NCBI GenBank assembly: GCA_036403035.1
Contig: DASWRT010000085.1
Location: forward strand, 1 to 14,127
Source: DASWRT01 sp036403035
GTDB lineage: Bacteria; Pseudomonadota; Alphaproteobacteria; ATCC43930; CGMCC-115725
DNA: 14,127 bases
Direction of reading: 5' to 3'
Shown in pieces: positions 12,397 through 14,127 of this stretch (position 1 is the stretch's first letter; every line of letters begins with the position of its first letter). A program made the position numbers and the translations under genes. The notes under the pieces are model-generated. The model worked only from the letters and a program-made list of their open reading frames with translations, was not told the DNA's origin and did no database searches.

Positions 12397-13968
12397 ATGG
12401 TCGCGCGTTTCGATCTGAACGACGACAGCGTCGTGGTCGTGGTCGGCTCGGGGGCCGGCGGCGGCACGCTCTCCAACGAGCTGGCGCAGAAGGGCGTCAA
12501 GGTCGTCTGCTTGGAGGCCGGCGGCCGGCACGAGATCGACGATTTCGAGAACGACGAATGGGGCATGTTCTCGAAGATCTCCTGGCTCGACAAGCGCACG
12601 ACCTCGGGCACGTGGCGCGTCGCGAAGGACTTCCCCGGCCTCCCGGCCTGGATCGTCAAGGCGGTCGGCGGCTCGACGGTCCACTGGGCCGGCGCATCGC
12701 TGCGCTTCCAGGAGCACGAGTTCAAGGCCCGCACCCATTACGGCGAGGTGAAGGGCGCAAACCTGCTCGACTGGCCGGTCTCGCTCGCGGAGATGGAGCC
12801 GTATTACGCCAAGGCCGAAGACAAGATGGGCGTCACCGGGACGAACGGCATCCCACGGCTGCCCGGCAACAACAACTTCAAGGTGCTCGCCGCCGGGGCG
12901 CAGAAGCTCGGATACAAGGAATTCCACACCGGCAACATGGCGATCAACTCGCAGCCCCGCGACGGGCGCGGCTCCTGCCAGCAGATCGGCTTCTGCTTCC
13001 AGGGCTGCAAGTCGGGCGCGAAATGGTCGACCCTCTACACCGAGATCCCGAAGGGCGAGGCGACCGGCAATTTGGAGGTCCGGCCGAACAGCCAGGTGCT
13101 CAAGATCGAGCATGACGCGTCCGGCAAGGTGACGGGCGTCGTCTATGCCGACAAGGACGGCGCGATGCAGCGCCAGAAAGCGCGCGCCGTCGCCATCGCG
13201 GGCAACTCGATCGAGAGCCCGCGGCTGCTGCTGAACTCGGCGTCGAGCCGGTTCCCGGATGGGCTGGCGAACTCGTCGGGTCAGGTCGGACGCAACTACA
13301 TGCGGCATATGACCGGGTCGGTCTACGCGACCTTCGGCAAGCCGGTGCACATGTATCGCGGCACGACGATGGCCGGCATCGTGCGGGACGAATCGCGGCT
13401 CGACCCCAGCCGCGGCTTCGTCGGCGGCTACGAGATGGAGACGATCTCGCTCGGCCTCCCGTTCATGGCGGCGTTCCTGGAACCCGGCGCCTGGGGCCGC
13501 GAATTCACCTCCGCGCTCGACCGGTACGACCATATGGCCGGCATGTGGCTGGTCGGCGAGGACATGCCGCAGGAGAACAACCGCATCAGCCTGCATCCGA
13601 CCGAGAAGGACCAGTTCGGGCTGCCCGTCCCGAACGTCAACTTCGACGACCACCCGAACGACGTCGCGATGCGCCAGCATGCGTACAAACAGGGCGCGGC
13701 GATCTATCAGGCGGTGGGCGCCGACGCGACGTTCCGCACCCCGCCCTACCCGTCGACGCACAATCTCGGCACCAACCGGATGAGCGAGAACCCGCGCGAC
13801 GGGGTCGTCAACAAGCACGGCCAGACGCACGACATCAAGAACCTGTTCGTCTCCGACGGCAGCCAGTTCACGACCGGCGCATCGGAGAACCCGACGCTGA
13901 CGATCGTCGCGCTGGCGATCCGTCAGGCCGACTTCATCTCCGGGGCAATGTCGCGCGGCGAGATCTGA
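12397..13968 (+). CDS. FAD-dependent GMC oxidoreductase (sugar/polyol dehydrogenase-like catalytic subunit)
   Basis: A 523-residue GMC flavoprotein. VVVVVGSGAGGGTLSNEL (12-29) is the FAD-binding fold with GSGAGGG at 17-23, and LEAGG (39-43) follows. GGSTVHWAG is at 91-99. The C-terminal catalytic pair is His455 (STHNLGTNRM) and Asn498 (ASENPTLTIVALAIR). Between these lies GSCQQIGFCFQGC with Cys194, Cys200 and Cys204, where bacterial FAD-glucose dehydrogenase carries its 3Fe-4S ligands. It has no signal peptide, so Tat export with the upstream small subunit is inferred. The likely acceptor is the cytochrome c at 10885. Substrate cannot be named; glucose, gluconate, glucoside or polyol are options. 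GAGGAGGG, overlapping the upstream stop, supports 12397. Confidence 0.94.
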   Translation: MVARFDLNDDSVVVVVGSGAGGGTLSNELAQKGVKVVCLEAGGRHEIDDFENDEWGMFSKISWLDKRTTSGTWRVAKDFPGLPAWIVKAVGGSTVHWAGASLRFQEHEFKARTHYGEVKGANLLDWPVSLAEMEPYYAKAEDKMGVTGTNGIPRLPGNNNFKVLAAGAQKLGYKEFHTGNMAINSQPRDGRGSCQQIGFCFQGCKSGAKWSTLYTEIPKGEATGNLEVRPNSQVLKIEHDASGKVTGVVYADKDGAMQRQKARAVAIAGNSIESPRLLLNSASSRFPDGLANSSGQVGRNYMRHMTGSVYATFGKPVHMYRGTTMAGIVRDESRLDPSRGFVGGYEMETISLGLPFMAAFLEPGAWGREFTSALDRYDHMAGMWLVGEDMPQENNRISLHPTEKDQFGLPVPNVNFDDHPNDVAMRQHAYKQGAAIYQAVGADATFRTPPYPSTHNLGTNRMSENPRDGVVNKHGQTHDIKNLFVSDGSQFTTGASENPTLTIVALAIRQADFISGAMSRGEI

Positions 13969-13982
13969 ACCGCCGGCACAAC

Positions 13983-14017
13983 GGCGAGCGGGACACGATT
14001 CGGGCGTCCCGCTCGCC
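13983..14017 (+). terminator. Terminator hairpin after the dehydrogenase operon
   Basis: GGCGAGCGGGAC (13983-13994) and GTCCCGCTCGCC (14006-14017) form a perfect 12-bp stem around an 11-base loop, starting 14 bases after the GMC stop. There is no T-run, as at other terminators in this window. Confidence 0.75.
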
Positions 14018-14051
14018 TGCCTGGATTGCAGAGCCGTCATTCGCGGAACGA

Positions 14052-14076
14052 GGAACTCCGAGGCGCCGATCGGGTT
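14052..14076 (+). promoter_or_regulatory. Possible EcfG-like promoter at the right edge
   Basis: GGAAC (14052-14056) is followed after 16 bases by GGTT (14073-14076), one base off the CGTT consensus. It points to a gene beyond the window, so it cannot be judged by position here. Confidence 0.35.
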
Positions 14077-14127
14077 TTCGGGAGAGGGGCCGCGCCACCA
14101 CCTCTTGCCGACGGTTCAACTCATGCG

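Noticed and set aside
12307..14040. Long minus-strand open frame of 577 codons
   Set aside because: Antisense shadow of the GMC oxidoreductase; no motif and no ribosome-binding site.

Overview
This window is a GC-rich stretch of a bacterial chromosome, most probably from an alphaproteobacterium. The evidence is a general-stress (EcfG-type) promoter in front of a PRC-barrel gene, an RHH_4-type ribbon-helix-helix protein, a secreted GMC dehydrogenase of the gluconate-2-dehydrogenase type, and a leader-RNA-like element before a cold shock gene. I cannot name a genus. I see no rRNA, tRNA, CRISPR array, transposase or phage gene.

Left part (1-5011): a minus-strand double PRC-barrel protein faces away from the plus-strand pair arfB (ribosome rescue) and yjbQ. 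A long perfect hairpin lies between them. Next come minus-strand genes: an unknown 204-residue protein, a cold shock domain protein, and a compact operon of a small unknown protein, a YafJ-type class II glutamine amidotransferase and a one-cysteine thioredoxin-like protein. The last two overlap by ATGA.

Middle (5012-9366): about 950 bases without a convincing gene contain a visibly AT-richer patch, a second copy of the cold-shock leader element and a terminator-like hairpin. Then follow a cupin, a 17-bp bidirectional terminator, a minus-strand GNAT acetyltransferase with two small upstream ORFs, a secreted glycine-rich collagen-like protein and a VOC protein.

Right part (9367-14127): two exported low-complexity proteins are convergent and share the TTAA that holds both stop codons. 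An RHH protein follows. Then comes a four-gene run: monoheme cytochrome c, glyoxalase I-like protein, Tat-exported gluconate-2-dehydrogenase subunit 3-like protein and FAD-dependent GMC oxidoreductase. I infer a periplasmic sugar or polyol dehydrogenase that passes electrons to the cytochrome, with a glyoxalase in the same transcription unit. A strong hairpin closes it.

The most unusual items are the duplicated structured leader element (3280-3372 and 5112-5195), the yafJ/monothiol thioredoxin operon, and the dehydrogenase run with its embedded glyoxalase. All family calls are from reading motifs; no database search was possible.
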